From: Gammaproteobacteria bacterium | GTDB lineage: Bacteria > Pseudomonadota > Gammaproteobacteria > Steroidobacterales > PWYM01 | DNA: 36,249 nt | Assembly (NCBI GenBank): GCA_003567475.1 | Contig: PWZL01000083.1 | Location: 1-36,249, forward strand | Reading direction: 5' to 3' | Shown: positions 20,238 through 27,326 of the stretch, one piece after another | Position numbering within the stretch: position 1 is the first letter of the stretch | How the letters are laid out: every line of letters starts with the position of its first letter | Made by a program: the position numbers and the translations under genes | Notes under the pieces: model-generated | The model's input: the letters and a program-made list of their open reading frames with translations, nothing else | What the model was told of the DNA's origin: nothing | Database searches by the model: none

Positions 20238-22531
20238 GCGCACCGGGGGTCGACAGGCACCGGGGCACGCGCAGTCTGCAGACGATCGCACAGGCGGTGC
20301 TGACACCGCCGGAGCGATGCCCGGGGCTCGCGGTCGCCCGCCTCGACCGGCGCGGCTTCCTGCAGCTGACCGGGCTTGCCGGCGGTGGCCTGATGCTGGC
20401 CTTCAGCCTGCGGCCCGCTGGTGCTGCGACAGACCCGGCAGGCGCGACAGCCGACAGGGACACTCTGGCCCCCAGCGCCTATCTGCGCATCTCGACGGCG
20501 GGCATCCTGATCCACGCCACCCAGCCCGAGTGTGGGCAGGGCGTAAAAACCGCGATGCCCATGATCATCGCCGAGGAACTGGACGCCGCCTGGTCGGATG
20601 TCGAGGTGCGCCAGTCGTGGATCAGCGAGGCGGACTTCGGGCGCCAGTTCGCCGGCGGCTCGACCGGCATCCCGCGCGTATGGCTACCGATGCGTCGCGC
20701 CGGCGCCGTGGCCCGAGCGATGCTGCTGGCGGCGGCGGCCGAGCGCTGGGGCGTCGCCGTCGAGGAATGCACCACGGCCAACAGCCATGTGCTGCATGCG
20801 TCGAGCGGTCGGCGCGCAGCCTATATCGCGCTGGCCGAAGCGGCCGCGCACCTGCCGGTGCCGGATCCGGACCACATCCCGCTGAAGTCGCGCGAGGCCT
20901 TCCGCCTGCTCGGCACCCGGATCACCGGTGTAGACAACACCGCCCTGGTCACCGGACAGCCGCTGTTCGGCAGCGATCAGCAGCTGCCTGACATGCTGCA
21001 TGCAGCGTACGTGAAGTGTCCGGCGATCGGCGGCCGGGTGCGCAGCGCGAACCTCGACGTGATCCGTGCCCTGCCCGGCATCGAATCGGCCTTCATCCTG
21101 GAGGGCAATGGCGACCTGACCGAACTCAAACCCGGCATTGCCATCCTTGGCCGCGAGACCTGGGCGGTGATGCAGGCCCGTGAGGCCCTCGAGGTCGAGT
21201 GGGACGAGACCGGCGCGGCGCGGGATGACTGGGCGGAGACGCGGGCGCAGGCCCTGCGCCTGGCGGAGGCTGCCGGTGCCGAGCGGCTGGCAGCGCATGG
21301 TGATACGGCCAAGGCACTGGCCGAGGCGGCGACCACGGTCGAGGCGCTGTACAGCTACGCGTTCGTCGCGCACGCACAGCTGGAACCCCAGACCTGCACG
21401 GCCTGGTACCACGCCGACGAGGGGCGCATGGAACTGTGGGCGCCGACCCAGACGCCACAACGCGCCGTGAGCAATGTCGCCGGTCTGCTCGGTCTGGATG
21501 AAGCCGCGATCACCCTGCACCAGCTGCGCATGGGCGGTGGTTTCGGACGACGGCTGGTCAACGACCCGGTCTGCGAGGCGGCCGCGATCGCCTACCGGGT
21601 CGGCCGGCCGGTGAAGCTGCAGTGGACGCGGGAAGACGACATGCGTCACGACTACCTGCGCGCAGGGGGCTTCCATGCACTGAAGGGTGCTGTCGATCCC
21701 GAGGGGCGTGCGGTGGCCTGGCAGAACCACTTCATCACCTTCACGGCCGACGGACGCACTCCGGTGTTCGGTGGCCACCTGCAGCCAACCGAAGACCTGG
21801 GCCATCTCATCGCCAACTTTCGTCTGGAACGTACCCAGCTGCCGTGGCTGTCGCCCTGTGGCTTCTGGCGCGCGCCGGGTGCCAGCGTCTTCGCCTTCGC
21901 GCTGCAGGGCTTCCTGCACGAGCTTTCGACCGCCGCCGGGCGCGATCATCTCGAGTTTCTGCTCGAGATCCTCGGTGAGCCCCGCTGGCTGGAACCGGAC
22001 AACACCTGGGCCCTGCATACCGGACGGGCCGCCGACGTGCTCAAGCTCGCCGCGGCGCAGGCCGGCTGGGGGCGCCCCCTGCCAGAGGGTCACGCGCTGG
22101 GGCTGGCGTTTTATTTCAGTCATGCCGCACACGTGGCACAGGTCGCGGAAGTCAGTGTCGAGGACGGGCAGCGCATTCGCGTACACGAGGTGACCGTCGC
22201 CTGCGATGTCGGCCAGATCGTCAACCTGAGCGGCGCCGAAAACCAGAGCGAGGGCTCGGTGATCGACGGGCTGAGCGCCATGGCCGGCCAGCAGCTCACC
22301 CACGAGCAGGGGCGCGTGCGCGAAAGCAACTTCGACCGCTATCCCCTGCTGCGCATGCCGCAGGCACCGCGTGTCCGCACGCACTTCATCCAGAGCGACT
22401 GGGCGCCGACCGGGCTGGGCGAGCCCGTGCTGCCGCCGGTCGCGCCGGCGGTCTGCAACGCCGTCTACACTGCCTGCGGCCGGCGCATCCGTCATCTGCC
22501 CATCAGTCAAGACGGTTTCACCCTGGTCTGA
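20234..22531 (+). CDS. iorB: molybdopterin-binding subunit of a molybdenum hydroxylase (isoquinoline 1-oxidoreductase beta-like), Tat-type leader
   Basis: A 765-residue large subunit of the xanthine-dehydrogenase superfamily in the IorB arrangement. An N-terminal twin-arginine-like leader (Arg39-Arg40 in [11 protein letters not shown]) and hydrophobic segment (about 44-62) suggest Tat export with the small subunit as partner. The molybdopterin-binding repeats include [12 protein letters not shown] (about 435) and GFWRAPGA (about 542). The catalytic base Glu is expected in the C-terminal GLGEPVLPP, which is present. These enzymes hydroxylate aromatic N-heterocycles or oxidise aldehydes in the periplasm. 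The leader is longer than usual because 38 residues precede the RR; the alternative is a later start. The CIA30 gene follows four bases later. Confidence 0.9.
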   Translation: MSAPGVDRHRGTRSLQTIAQAVLTPPERCPGLAVARLDRRGFLQLTGLAGGGLMLAFSLRPAGAATDPAGATADRDTLAPSAYLRISTAGILIHATQPECGQGVKTAMPMIIAEELDAAWSDVEVRQSWISEADFGRQFAGGSTGIPRVWLPMRRAGAVARAMLLAAAAERWGVAVEECTTANSHVLHASSGRRAAYIALAEAAAHLPVPDPDHIPLKSREAFRLLGTRITGVDNTALVTGQPLFGSDQQLPDMLHAAYVKCPAIGGRVRSANLDVIRALPGIESAFILEGNGDLTELKPGIAILGRETWAVMQAREALEVEWDETGAARDDWAETRAQALRLAEAAGAERLAAHGDTAKALAEAATTVEALYSYAFVAHAQLEPQTCTAWYHADEGRMELWAPTQTPQRAVSNVAGLLGLDEAAITLHQLRMGGGFGRRLVNDPVCEAAAIAYRVGRPVKLQWTREDDMRHDYLRAGGFHALKGAVDPEGRAVAWQNHFITFTADGRTPVFGGHLQPTEDLGHLIANFRLERTQLPWLSPCGFWRAPGASVFAFALQGFLHELSTAAGRDHLEFLLEILGEPRWLEPDNTWALHTGRAADVLKLAAAQAGWGRPLPEGHALGLAFYFSHAAHVAQVAEVSVEDGQRIRVHEVTVACDVGQIVNLSGAENQSEGSVIDGLSAMAGQQLTHEQGRVRESNFDRYPLLRMPQAPRVRTHFIQSDWAPTGLGEPVLPPVAPAVCNAVYTACGRRIRHLPISQDGFTLV

Positions 22532-22535
22532 TGCC

Positions 22536-23111
22536 ATGCTCTGCCCTCTCGTGTGCCTGCTGATGCTTGCCTCGGGGCCTGCCGCCACGGACGCGCTGCT
22601 GCTCGATGACTTCACCGACGCGCAGCAGCGCTCGGCACTCGGCACCCGCTGGCAGGGCTTCACCGATGGCGTGATGGGCGGGCGCTCGGAGATCGAGGCC
22701 GGCTATGCCGACAGCGAGACCGGTCGCCACCTGTACATGCGCGGCCCGGTTCGCCTGGAGAACAATGGTGGCTTCATCCAAGTGCGCCTGCCGCTGACCC
22801 CCGACCGGGGCCTGTTCGATGCCTCGGCCTGGGACGGCATCGCGCTTGTCGTGCGCGGGCGTCCGGGGCCGTACTACCTGCATCTGCGCACCGCCGGCAC
22901 GCCCAGGGTGTGGCAGTACTTCAGTGCGCCCGTGGCGGTCACCGCGGACTGGCAGCGCGTGGTGGTGCCCTTCTCCGCCTTCCGCGGCCAGTATCTGACG
23001 GCACCGCTGGACCGCGACCGCCTGCGTTCGATCGGCGTCGTGGCTTACGGCAAGGCGTTCGAGGCAGACCTGGAGCTCGCGCGGATCGAACTGGTCCGCA
23101 TCGACCCGTAG
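22536..23111 (+). CDS. CIA30-domain exported protein
   Basis: A 191-residue protein with a hydrophobic N-terminus (about 1-20, MLCPLVCLLMLASGPAA) likely acting as a signal peptide, then a CIA30 domain. The family hallmark is the QGFTDGVMGGRSE block (about 39-51), followed by the galactose-binding-like beta sandwich. VWQYFSAPVAV and WQRVVVPFSAF are typical later strands. CIA30 was named from a mitochondrial complex I assembly factor, and in bacteria its role is unclear. The start at 22536 is four bases after the IorB-like stop, suggesting the same transcript. No clear ribosome binding site is seen, so it may rely on termination-reinitiation. A link to maturation of the molybdenum enzyme is possible but only inferred from position. 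Confidence 0.82.
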   Translation: MLCPLVCLLMLASGPAATDALLLDDFTDAQQRSALGTRWQGFTDGVMGGRSEIEAGYADSETGRHLYMRGPVRLENNGGFIQVRLPLTPDRGLFDASAWDGIALVVRGRPGPYYLHLRTAGTPRVWQYFSAPVAVTADWQRVVVPFSAFRGQYLTAPLDRDRLRSIGVVAYGKAFEADLELARIELVRIDP

Positions 23112-23172
23112 GCCTGACCCTGTCCTGCAGGATCCGTGCAATCGGCGGCCCGCCCAAGAGGTCTTCTTCCCT

Positions 23173-24078
23173 GTGAGCATGCCCACGACAACACCGCGGC
23201 AGAGGAGGCGGCCCACCATCAGCCTGCTTGCCGCTGTCCTGATGAGCACAATTGTCGCGGGCGGGCCGACGCAGGCCGACACCCGGGACGAGGCTGCGTG
23301 GATGCGGGCCATCTTTGCGCCCTTCGAGACGCTGCTCGAGGCGCACCTGATCGAGCAACCCTTGCAGGACGGCGGCCTGGTGTCCGCGTTCGATTACGCC
23401 GGGGCACTCGCTGACCCGACCCTTCCGGCACGGCTCGAGCGTCAACGCCAGCGACTGGCCGCATTCGATCGGACTGCGCTCGACACTCGCGAACGCGCAG
23501 TCGCCTTCTGGATCAACGCCTACAACTACTTCATGGTCGACCACATCCTCTCGACACCCGCGCGCGACGGCCTGGTGGAGAGCGTGAGGGACTACGGCAC
23601 GCTGTTCAATCCGTATCGGGTGTTTCGCCGGGCACAGTTCGAGGTCGGCGGACAACGTTTCAGTCTCGACGACATCGAAAAGGGGATTCTGCTGGGCGCG
23701 GAGTTTCGCGAGCGCGGCTGGAAGGATGCGAGGGTCCACTTCGCGGTGAATTGTGCATCGGTCGGCTGCCCACCGTTGCGCCGGGGGCTCTACCTGCCGG
23801 GCCAGCTCGACACGATGCTGGCGGAAACCACCCGGCACGCGCTGAACACACCACGACATCTGCGCATCGAGGGCGACACGCTGTACCTCTCGCGAGTGTT
23901 CGACTGGTACACGCAAGATTACGTCGAGGCGGCGGGCTCGGTGGAGGCCTTCATCGCCCGCCATGCCGACGACACGGTCGGCGCCGCGCTCGCGCAGGTT
24001 CAACGGTCGCGCCGCATCCCTTATGACTGGCGGCTCAATCGTCCCGAGAATTTTCCGGAGCTGGCTGAACGCCCCTAG
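23173..24078 (+). CDS. exported DUF547 protein
   Basis: A 301-residue protein with a signal peptide (about 1-36: Arg-rich start then [20 protein letters not shown]). A DUF547 domain follows, with the family hallmark [16 protein letters not shown] (about 115-130) and [16 protein letters not shown] (about 191-206). A Cys pair and His are well placed for a catalytic or metal role, though no activity is established for the family. The GTG at 23173 has AAGAGG about 11 bases upstream; the ATG at 23179 is an alternative two codons later. It follows the CIA30 gene by 61 bases and is the last gene of the plus-strand run starting with iorA. A link to the molybdenum enzyme is inferred only from adjacency. 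Confidence 0.85.
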   Translation: MSMPTTTPRQRRRPTISLLAAVLMSTIVAGGPTQADTRDEAAWMRAIFAPFETLLEAHLIEQPLQDGGLVSAFDYAGALADPTLPARLERQRQRLAAFDRTALDTRERAVAFWINAYNYFMVDHILSTPARDGLVESVRDYGTLFNPYRVFRRAQFEVGGQRFSLDDIEKGILLGAEFRERGWKDARVHFAVNCASVGCPPLRRGLYLPGQLDTMLAETTRHALNTPRHLRIEGDTLYLSRVFDWYTQDYVEAAGSVEAFIARHADDTVGAALAQVQRSRRIPYDWRLNRPENFPELAERP

Positions 24079-24176
24079 GGCCTGTGAGTGACGCGACTGC
24101 GCAGCGGTGCTTCGGTCTCCGGAATGACCTCAACCTGAGCGCGCAACCTGCGGCCCCGTTGATTATCGATGGAGAA

Positions 24177-24536
24177 TCAGTCTCTCCCTTCGGTAGCGGT
24201 TCCGGGTTCGTCGGCCTCCCCGGCGACTTCACTCCGCCGGCGAGGTTTGTCCGGGCCGTGGTGCTGACCGCGACGGTTCGCCTGAGCCATGCGGTTGGCG
24301 AACGTGCTGGCCTTGCCGCTGGCCTTTTCCTGCTCGAGCGCATTGACGAACTCGATGGTCGAGAGGGACCGAACCCGCCGGTGATGGTGTATCACAGCCT
24401 GGACGGCGATCGCGATCGCCAGGTACGTGCGGATCGTGTTCCGGGACAGGCCGGTTCGTCGCTCGACCTCTCGAATCGGCAGGCCGTCACGGTGGTGCCA
24501 GCGCCGAATGACACTCAATAAGTCCACGTCTATCAC
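24177..24536 (-). pseudogene. IS21-family transposase relic, IstA-IstB in-frame deletion fusion
   Basis: The reading frame starts like IstA of IS21 elements: GTG at 24536, then [12 protein letters not shown] and the helix-turn-helix [18 protein letters not shown]. It then jumps straight to the IstB ATPase after its Walker A motif: [18 protein letters not shown] and [14 protein letters not shown]. The rest (from about codon 95) matches neither protein recognisably. Most of istA, including its DDE catalytic domain, and the IstB Walker A are missing, so the element cannot transpose. The junction falls at a shared Thr-x-Leu codon run, as expected from deletion between short repeats. One IS end is recognisable next to it (24583-24642); the other end is not. 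It lies between the DUF547 gene and the toxin-antitoxin pair. Confidence 0.75.
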
Positions 24537-24582
24537 TCCTGAATAACTCCCGCCGTCCTGCGGCGGGGGAAGCGTTACCCAT

Positions 24583-24642
24583 GGGTCAAATTTGGATGCA
24601 AACACCTGAGTCTAGTGGGTCACTATTGGCTGCAAATCAACA
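24583..24642 (-). repeat. IS21-type terminal end with two direct repeats
   Basis: Two copies of a related 22-23 base unit, GGGTCAAATTTGGATGCAAA (from 24583) and GGGTCACTATTGGCTGCAAA (from 24617), lie outside the relic IstA start. Multiple repeated end sequences like this are typical of IS21-family ends. On the minus strand the end would begin TGTTGATTTGCAGCC at 24642. No matching opposite end was found, although GTTGATT at 24158-24164 is a weak resemblance. Confidence 0.6.
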
Positions 24643-24684
24643 CAGTGAGATCAGCGTGCAGCAGGACTGCCTGAAGCGAGCAGC

Positions 24685-24708
24685 CTTGACTTGTCAAGAA
24701 TCGTCAAG
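24685..24708. promoter_or_regulatory. operator-like repeats upstream of the toxin-antitoxin genes
   Basis: CTTGAC-TT-GTCAAG (24685-24698) is a perfect inverted repeat, and GTCAAG occurs again at 24703-24708. The cluster ends 13 bases before the antitoxin start codon. TTGACT at 24686 also resembles a -35 box. Autoregulation of toxin-antitoxin operons by the RHH antitoxin is family knowledge; binding here is inferred. Confidence 0.5.
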
Positions 24709-24721
24709 TTACTCCGCCCGC

Positions 24722-24934
24722 ATGAGTGCTATCAAGATCAGTTCCAAGGTGGATCAGCAGGTCTGGAACGAACTGCGGGCGATGGCCCATGAAAGTCACC
24801 AGAGTGTCTCCGGACTGCTGACCGAGGCGATCAGCGAATACCTGGCGCGCCGACGCGTGCGCCCGACGGTCATGGCGCACTTCGAGGACTCTATCGAGCA
24901 GAACCGGCGCCTCGGTGACTTGCTTGCCCGCTAG
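24722..24934 (+). CDS. ribbon-helix-helix antitoxin (CopG/RHH family)
   Basis: A 70-residue protein with an N-terminal ribbon-helix-helix fold: the strand AIKISSKVDQQV, then helix WNELRAMAHE and helix SVSGLLTEAISEYLARRR. The C-terminal tail (HFEDSIEQNRRLGDLLAR) is the charged segment that would cover the toxin. It binds DNA as a dimer and neutralises the Doc toxin encoded just downstream; its gene overlaps that toxin gene by 20 bases. The ATG at 24722 starts the RHH motif. Inverted and direct GTCAAG repeats just upstream are a likely autoregulatory operator. The pairing of an RHH antitoxin with a Doc toxin differs from the classical Phd-Doc pair but is known. Confidence 0.85.
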   Translation: MSAIKISSKVDQQVWNELRAMAHESHQSVSGLLTEAISEYLARRRVRPTVMAHFEDSIEQNRRLGDLLAR

Positions 24935-25307
24935 GGTCGCCTATCTTTCTGCCGACGAAGTGCTGGCCATACATGTCGAGCTGATCACCACCTTCGGCGG
25001 GGCAGGCGGCTTGCGCGATGGCGGGCTCCTGGAAAGCGTGCTGCATCGGCCACGGACCGGCTACTACGCCGACGTCGCGGAAATGGCCGCAGCCATGTTC
25101 GAGTCACTGCTGATGAATCATCCTTTCGTGGATGGCAACAAGCGTGTCGCCTTCTTCGCCACTGATGTGTTCCTGCGGCTCAACGGCTGGCGCCTGGTGG
25201 TCGACGCGGACGAAGCGCATGAGTTCCTCATTGGCTTGCTGGAAATCCAGCACTGCGAATTTGCTCGCCTGTTGCCGTGGATTCGTGATCACATCCATAG
25301 GCTCTGA
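24915..25307 (+). CDS. doc: Doc-family toxin (Fic fold kinase)
   Basis: A 130-residue Doc (death-on-curing) toxin of the Fic fold. By family knowledge Doc phosphorylates EF-Tu and stops translation. The catalytic Fic motif reads HPFVDGNKRVAFFATDVFL (69-87): His is the base, and the following Asp/Gly/Asn-Lys-Arg form the ATP-binding turn, with Gly in place of the frequent Ala of Doc. The N-terminal region is YLSADEVLAIHVELI (about 10-24), which matches the usual Doc start. The GTG at 24915 was chosen, so it overlaps the antitoxin gene by 20 bases; a TTG at 24924 is possible. Functional status cannot be judged, but all core residues are present. Confidence 0.9.
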   Translation: MTCLPARVAYLSADEVLAIHVELITTFGGAGGLRDGGLLESVLHRPRTGYYADVAEMAAAMFESLLMNHPFVDGNKRVAFFATDVFLRLNGWRLVVDADEAHEFLIGLLEIQHCEFARLLPWIRDHIHRL

Positions 25308-25380
25308 TGCCTGGCATAACCTGCAGGAACACGTCGGCGAGCAGCCGGCGCCTGCCAGCGAAAAGGTGCTTTATTCGGCT

Positions 25381-25386
25381 TATACT
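25381..25386 (+). promoter_or_regulatory. candidate -10 element placing transcription start at the ATG
   Basis: TATACT lies seven bases before the start codon of the small membrane protein, so transcription would start at or next to the ATG and give a leaderless mRNA. No -35 is seen at the usual distance. Motif-based inference only. Confidence 0.3.
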
Positions 25387-25392
25387 CACGTC

Positions 25393-25812
25393 ATGGACAA
25401 GTTCGCCAGGCGTTATGCAGCAGCTTTGGGCGTCATCGCGGTGCTCCTGCTCGGGTGGTGGTTGCTGGCGCGCGACTCGCAAGTGGTGGCATTCAACGCG
25501 CTGCTGACGTCTGATCCCGTGGTCGGGTCCTACGTCTACCCGTTCAGAGTCGTCGAATTCGACGGTGGGGTCGCCGTCATGTCCAGCCCGAGAGCCGCCA
25601 ACGTACCCGTGTTGCAATTCGTGCGCACCGCGCATCCCGAACTGCGTCATCGGCCCGTGGACGATCCCGCGGTGATGACCGCGCAGGAAGAGCTCGTGAG
25701 TGTCCAGGCACGGGCCGCGAGGATCGTACGCGACCAGCCGGATGTCGCGAGCGTCCGATGGCAGCTCGACGAACGCTGGTACGCTGAACGCGGCGTCAGA
25801 ATCGAGCGCTGA
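25393..25812 (+). CDS. small membrane-anchored protein of unknown function
   Basis: A 139-residue protein I do not assign to a named family. One transmembrane segment (about 9-26, AALGVIAVLLLGWWLLA) follows a short basic N-terminus, so the rest would face the periplasm. The soluble part has VGSYVYPFRVVEFDGGVAVMSSPRA and ends in PDVASVRWQLDERWYAERGV; the amino-acid pattern looks like a conserved small protein, not random coding. The ATG at 25393 has no visible ribosome binding site. A TATACT -10 box at 25381-25386 ends seven bases before the ATG, so the mRNA may be leaderless. It lies 80 bases after doc and 33 bases before the symporter gene. Its function is unknown. Confidence 0.6.
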   Translation: MDKFARRYAAALGVIAVLLLGWWLLARDSQVVAFNALLTSDPVVGSYVYPFRVVEFDGGVAVMSSPRAANVPVLQFVRTAHPELRHRPVDDPAVMTAQEELVSVQARAARIVRDQPDVASVRWQLDERWYAERGVRIER

Positions 25813-25845
25813 CGTCCTCGCCCGGACCGGGCGCCAGAGGCAGGC

Positions 25846-27273
25846 ATGCTAAGCTCGGGGGGCATGAATACGTCCTCTCAGCCTGGTCGGCCGGATCGCC
25901 TGAGGGAACTGCACCCGCGATCTCTGAAGCGACTGAGCGCCACGCTGGCGGTGCTGGTGCGGACCCGTCTGTGGGCGCAGATCATCGTCGGTATGCTGCT
26001 CGGCATCACTGTGGGCGCCGTACTCTCGCCGCGTGCGGGCTTCGTGGCGGACCAGGCGACAGCCGACATCATCGGCAACTGGCTGGCGCTGCCGGGGCTT
26101 CTGTTCCTGCAGCTCATCTCGATGATCGTGTTGCCGCTGGTGTTCTGTTCGATCGTGCTCGGTCTTGCCTCCAGCGACAGCGCCCGTGAGCTGCGCCAGG
26201 TCGGCGGCCGGGCGCTTCCGTTCTTCCTCGTCACCACCCTGTTTGCCTGTATGGTCGGCTTGGGCGCGGCACTGCTGCTCGAACCCGGCAACTACCTTCC
26301 CGAGGAGCTGCGCCTGGAAGCGCGCGCCGCGGAGGCAGGCACCGGGGCGAGCTCGCCGCAGCTGCCAACCGACGACACCCATCCGGTCGCCCGACCGGCC
26401 TTGGGCGACGTACCCCGGACGCTTGTGGATCTGCTTCCCGCCTCACCGCTGGAAGCCGCGGCCAACCGCGCCATGCTGCAATGGGTGATCTTCTCGCTGG
26501 TGATCGCCGTGGCCATCGTGCGTATGGCACCTCAGATCGCTCGACCGCTCATTGATCTCCTGGGCGCCATTCAGGAAATCTGCATGATCGTCATCAAGTG
26601 GGCGATGTTCATCGCGCCCGCGGCGGTATTCGGCCTGCTCGCCCAGATCACCATTCGAATCGGGCTGGAGGCCCTGCTGGGCATGTCGGCGTATGTGGGT
26701 ACGGTGCTGGTCGCGCTGGCGATCCTGCTGTTCACCTATACCCTGCTGGCCTGGAGCCTCGCCGGACTGCGCCCGCTGCGCTTCCTCGCGGCAAGTCGTG
26801 AGGTGCTGCTGCTGGCGTTTGCCACCAGTTCGAGTGCGGCGGTCATGCCACTGTCCATCAAGGTCGCTGAAGAGAAGCTTGGCGTCCGCAAGGCAATCGC
26901 TCGCTTCGTCGTCCCTCTGGGAGCCACGGTGAATATGGCGGGGACCGCCGCGTATCAGTGTGTCGCCACCATTTTCCTGGTGCAGGTGTTTGGTATCGAT
27001 CTCAGCACCGGACAACTGGCGCTGATCGTGCTGACCACCGTCGGCGCCTCCATTGGCGCGCCGGCGAGCCCCGGTGTCGGCATCGTCATTCTCGCGATGA
27101 TCCTCGCCACCGTGGGGGTGCCGGCGTCAGGTATCGCCCTGATCCTCGGGGTCGACCGCATCCTCGACATGTGCCGAACGGCAGTCAATGTGACCGGCGA
27201 TCTCGTCGCCTGCGCCTGGATCGAGCGCAGTTTGCCGGCGCAGGATCTGGAAGCCACCGTACATCCGGGCTGA
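25846..27273 (+). CDS. dicarboxylate/amino acid:cation symporter (DAACS, GltP/GltT-like)
   Basis: A 475-residue inner-membrane symporter of the SLC1/DAACS family. The serine-rich hairpin ATSSSAAVMP (326-335), the TM7 motif (NMAGT, 363-367) and the TM8 motif DRILDMCRTAVNVTGD are all visible. Asp441, Arg444 and Thr445 match the GltPh residues that bind the substrate amino and side-chain carboxylate groups, so an acidic amino acid or dicarboxylate is likely. The usual NMDGT is NMAGT here: Ala365 replaces the Asp that binds a sodium ion in GltPh. AGAGG lies five bases before the ATG at 25846; an ATG at 25864 is an alternative. An 11-base-pair stem (27278-27311) follows the stop. It converges on the TonB receptor gene. 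Confidence 0.93.
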   Translation: MLSSGGMNTSSQPGRPDRLRELHPRSLKRLSATLAVLVRTRLWAQIIVGMLLGITVGAVLSPRAGFVADQATADIIGNWLALPGLLFLQLISMIVLPLVFCSIVLGLASSDSARELRQVGGRALPFFLVTTLFACMVGLGAALLLEPGNYLPEELRLEARAAEAGTGASSPQLPTDDTHPVARPALGDVPRTLVDLLPASPLEAAANRAMLQWVIFSLVIAVAIVRMAPQIARPLIDLLGAIQEICMIVIKWAMFIAPAAVFGLLAQITIRIGLEALLGMSAYVGTVLVALAILLFTYTLLAWSLAGLRPLRFLAASREVLLLAFATSSSAAVMPLSIKVAEEKLGVRKAIARFVVPLGATVNMAGTAAYQCVATIFLVQVFGIDLSTGQLALIVLTTVGASIGAPASPGVGIVILAMILATVGVPASGIALILGVDRILDMCRTAVNVTGDLVACAWIERSLPAQDLEATVHPG

Positions 27274-27277
27274 TGCG

Positions 27278-27311
27278 CGTTGCGGCGATCCCCTGAGGGC
27301 TCGCCGCAACG
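27278..27311. terminator. hairpin between convergent symporter and TonB receptor genes
   Basis: CGTTGCGGCGA and TCGCCGCAACG form an 11-base-pair stem around a 12-base loop, between two converging stop codons. There is no T run on either strand, so intrinsic termination is uncertain. The position fits a shared transcript end or an mRNA-protecting stem. Confidence 0.5.
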
Positions 27312-27326
27312 ACACATCATGACTGA

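Noticed and set aside
20684-22663. 659-codon antisense frame across the IorB-like gene
   Set aside because: Shadow of the molybdenum-hydroxylase large subunit.
24158-24164. GTTGATT as the missing opposite IS21 end
   Set aside because: Only seven bases match TGTTGATT, and the rest of the end repeat is not there. Chance is likely.
27278-27311. Hairpin as a standard intrinsic terminator
   Set aside because: The stem is strong but neither strand has a T run after it, so a rho-independent terminator is not supported. It is kept only as a hairpin with modest confidence.
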